From: an uncultured Candidatus Altimarinota bacterium
Lineage (GTDB): Bacteria > Patescibacteriota > Gracilibacteria > BD1-5 > UBA6164
Direction of reading: 5' to 3'
Assembly: GCA_937931775.1 (NCBI GenBank)
Contig: CALHAQ010000086.1
Coordinates: 1-6,927 of the forward strand
Length of the DNA stretch: 6,927 nucleotides
Made by a program: the position numbers and the translations under genes
Notes under the pieces: model-generated
What the model was told of the DNA's origin: nothing
Databases searched by the model: none
Seen by the model: only the letters and a program-made list of their open reading frames with translations
In this document: piece after piece, positions 5,772 to 6,927 of the stretch
How the letters are laid out: every line of letters starts with the position of its first letter
How positions within the stretch are numbered: the first letter of the stretch is position 1

Positions 5772-6927
5772 CTAGACTGCAAAAGCTCCATAGAATTGTT
5801 TTCAAAGCGTTCATTTCATATAATTCATATAAACTCATGCAGGAATAGGATTTTGAGTAGCTGTTCATTTTCAGTTCATACCATAATATGGATCAAGTAC
5901 TTGCCAATTTCATTCAGCATCTTTAAATGCTGATGCTGTATGCCTATATCATTTTGCTCTATTTTTTCTTGAAGCATCCATAAATAGCTGCAGTGGGCCA
6001 TCTACATTATCCATACCTGCTGGGAAACTAAGGTTTGGAGATAAAGTATTTTGGTATTTAGCATTTAATACATGAGCGTCATTACGCTCTGGGTTTTTAG
6101 CCCCAAGAGCTTTCAGATTTTTCCATGCAGTTCTTCCACATGCTGTTACCCCTGATTCAGTGTATTCTATAGGATGAGATCGGATATTCCCTGTATATTT
6201 TTTCATATACTCAGCCCCAGTTACAGGAGTGAAAGTACCTTTATCATTATATGTTCCATAACTTCCATCTGGTCATTGTTCTACTTTTTTTCATAGCATA
6301 AAATTGAGTATTGCTGCTATTATTTTTCCGAAATATCCCTTCATTTCTATTGGTCCATCTGGATTTGCAATCGCTTTTTTATACATTTCTCTTCAAAGAG
6401 AAGTTTTCATAAGAGTTTCTCTTTCTGCTTGATTATTTTTACTCTGCTGTTCCCATCAATTTTCATCAGCCATATCAGTGATTGTAATCTTCATACCATC
6501 TTCAATATGTACTTTTCCATCAGCTGTATAATATCCTGGACCATATTTACCATTTTCTTCGTATCTTGCTGTTTCTCACTCTGCCACTATAGTCTTTGCT
6601 CCTTCTGTAAATTGAGATAGATTATATTCAGTAATGTCTTTGTTATTTCAGATATTGAGTACAAAACTTCCTCCTTTTTGCAAGTCTTCTCTTGAAACTG
6701 CTTTTCCAGACTCTGTCACAAGAAATAGTTCTCGAAAATCAACTCATGCCTTTTTGAGACTTCATAGCTCTGCAGCCGTAAGATCTGAAAGGTTTTTTCA
6801 TACTGGTTTTCAGTTGAATTCTAAATCAGAACTAATTATCTCTTTTATTTCTTTTGATCCATTTTTTTGAAGTTTTTCGTATAAGCCTTTTAGATGCTGT
6901 TCTCTAATATCTTTAAACTTTTCCCCA
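5772..6927 (-). CDS. C-terminal 384 aa of a large protein with papain-fold cysteine-protease-like end; 5' end outside window
   Basis: The frame is open from the window edge to TAG at 5772-5774, with 17 in-frame UGA codons, seven of them in the last 60 residues. I do not recognise the whole protein. Residues encoded by 6905-6453 are the module shared with the downstream gene. A hydrophobic segment follows (FGKIIAAILNFML, about 6333-6297). The last 125 residues look like a cysteine peptidase domain: GVTACGRTAW with Cys at 6138-6140, YRHTASAF with His at 5940-5942 (66 residues later), and GNWQVLDPYYG with Asp at 5892-5894 (16 residues after the His). Cys before a helix, then His on a strand, then 'hxxDPxxG' is the arrangement of C39-like and transglutaminase-like papain folds (family knowledge); the catalytic role is inference. 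The N-terminus, and hence any export signal, is not visible. It lies 63 bp upstream of its apparent paralog. Confidence 0.85.
6453..6905 (-). repeat. Shared module, copy 1 (in the protease-like protein)
   Basis: This 151-residue stretch is the counterpart of 4737-5201. Matching landmarks in order are REQH (6905 to 6894), LTAAELGSLKK, a LNIGNN strand, GPGYYTADG followed by HIEDGMKI, and DENGWE ending near 6450. Identity is modest and concentrated at these points, so the duplication is old or the copies diverge fast. Confidence 0.7.

Noticed and set aside
358..5774. Standard-code reading: recG, rsmG, tsaC and the large genes as multiply disrupted pseudogenes
   Set aside because: Every interruption is UGA, never UAA or UAG; frames run on without shifts, and conserved motifs continue through the UGAs with glycine in the right place.
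1..6927. UGA as tryptophan (Mycoplasma-type code) or selenocysteine
   Set aside because: UGA sits at invariant glycines of Walker A, the AdoMet loop and TsaC, and TGG is used for Trp throughout. It is far too frequent and has no SECIS context for selenocysteine.

Overview
The window comes from a bacterium that reads UGA as glycine (translation table 25). This points to the Absconditabacteria (SR1) / Gracilibacteria branch of the Candidate Phyla Radiation. Under the standard code every gene here looks shredded. With UGA=Gly, six long, frame-continuous reading frames tile the window, with about 71 internal UGA codons, and every gene stops at UAA or UAG. Several UGAs fall on glycines that define a family: the RecG P-loop, the RsmG AdoMet loop, the Nudix box and the TsaC 'TDTxYG' motif. 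The DNA is AT-rich and very tightly packed. SR1 and Gracilibacteria cannot be told apart from this sequence alone.

Left half (1-3720), housekeeping genes. The 3' end of a Nudix hydrolase gene (+) runs head-on into recG (-); their stop codons overlap inside the loop of a shared terminator hairpin. recG and rsmG are divergent across a 92-bp spacer (2374-2465), which holds a recG promoter placed so close to the ATG that the mRNA is probably leaderless. rsmG (16S rRNA m7G methyltransferase) and tsaC (threonylcarbamoyl-AMP synthase for tRNA t6A) form a two-gene + strand operon with a 7-bp gap. The operon ends in a second hairpin shared with the opposing gene.

Right half (3744-6927), two large minus-strand genes of unrecognised type. 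The downstream protein (654 aa, complete) has N-terminal helical/coiled-coil sequence with a duplicated W-x3-[LI]-S-P-x2-Q motif. It then has a module shared with its upstream neighbour, and a C-terminal region resembling the 'NNNPG' wall-degrading domain of phage structural proteins. The upstream protein (C-terminal 384 aa only) carries the same roughly 150-aa module but ends in a probable papain-fold cysteine protease domain with Cys, His and Asp in order. The two genes look like tandem paralogs with a common scaffold and different C-terminal enzymatic heads. They are the most novel content of the window. A long imperfect hairpin (5717-5757) lies between them, just ahead of the second start codon.

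No obvious Shine-Dalgarno sequence precedes any of the four complete genes. I saw no tRNA, rRNA, CRISPR array, insertion sequence or attachment site. No gene-free stretch reaches 100 bp.
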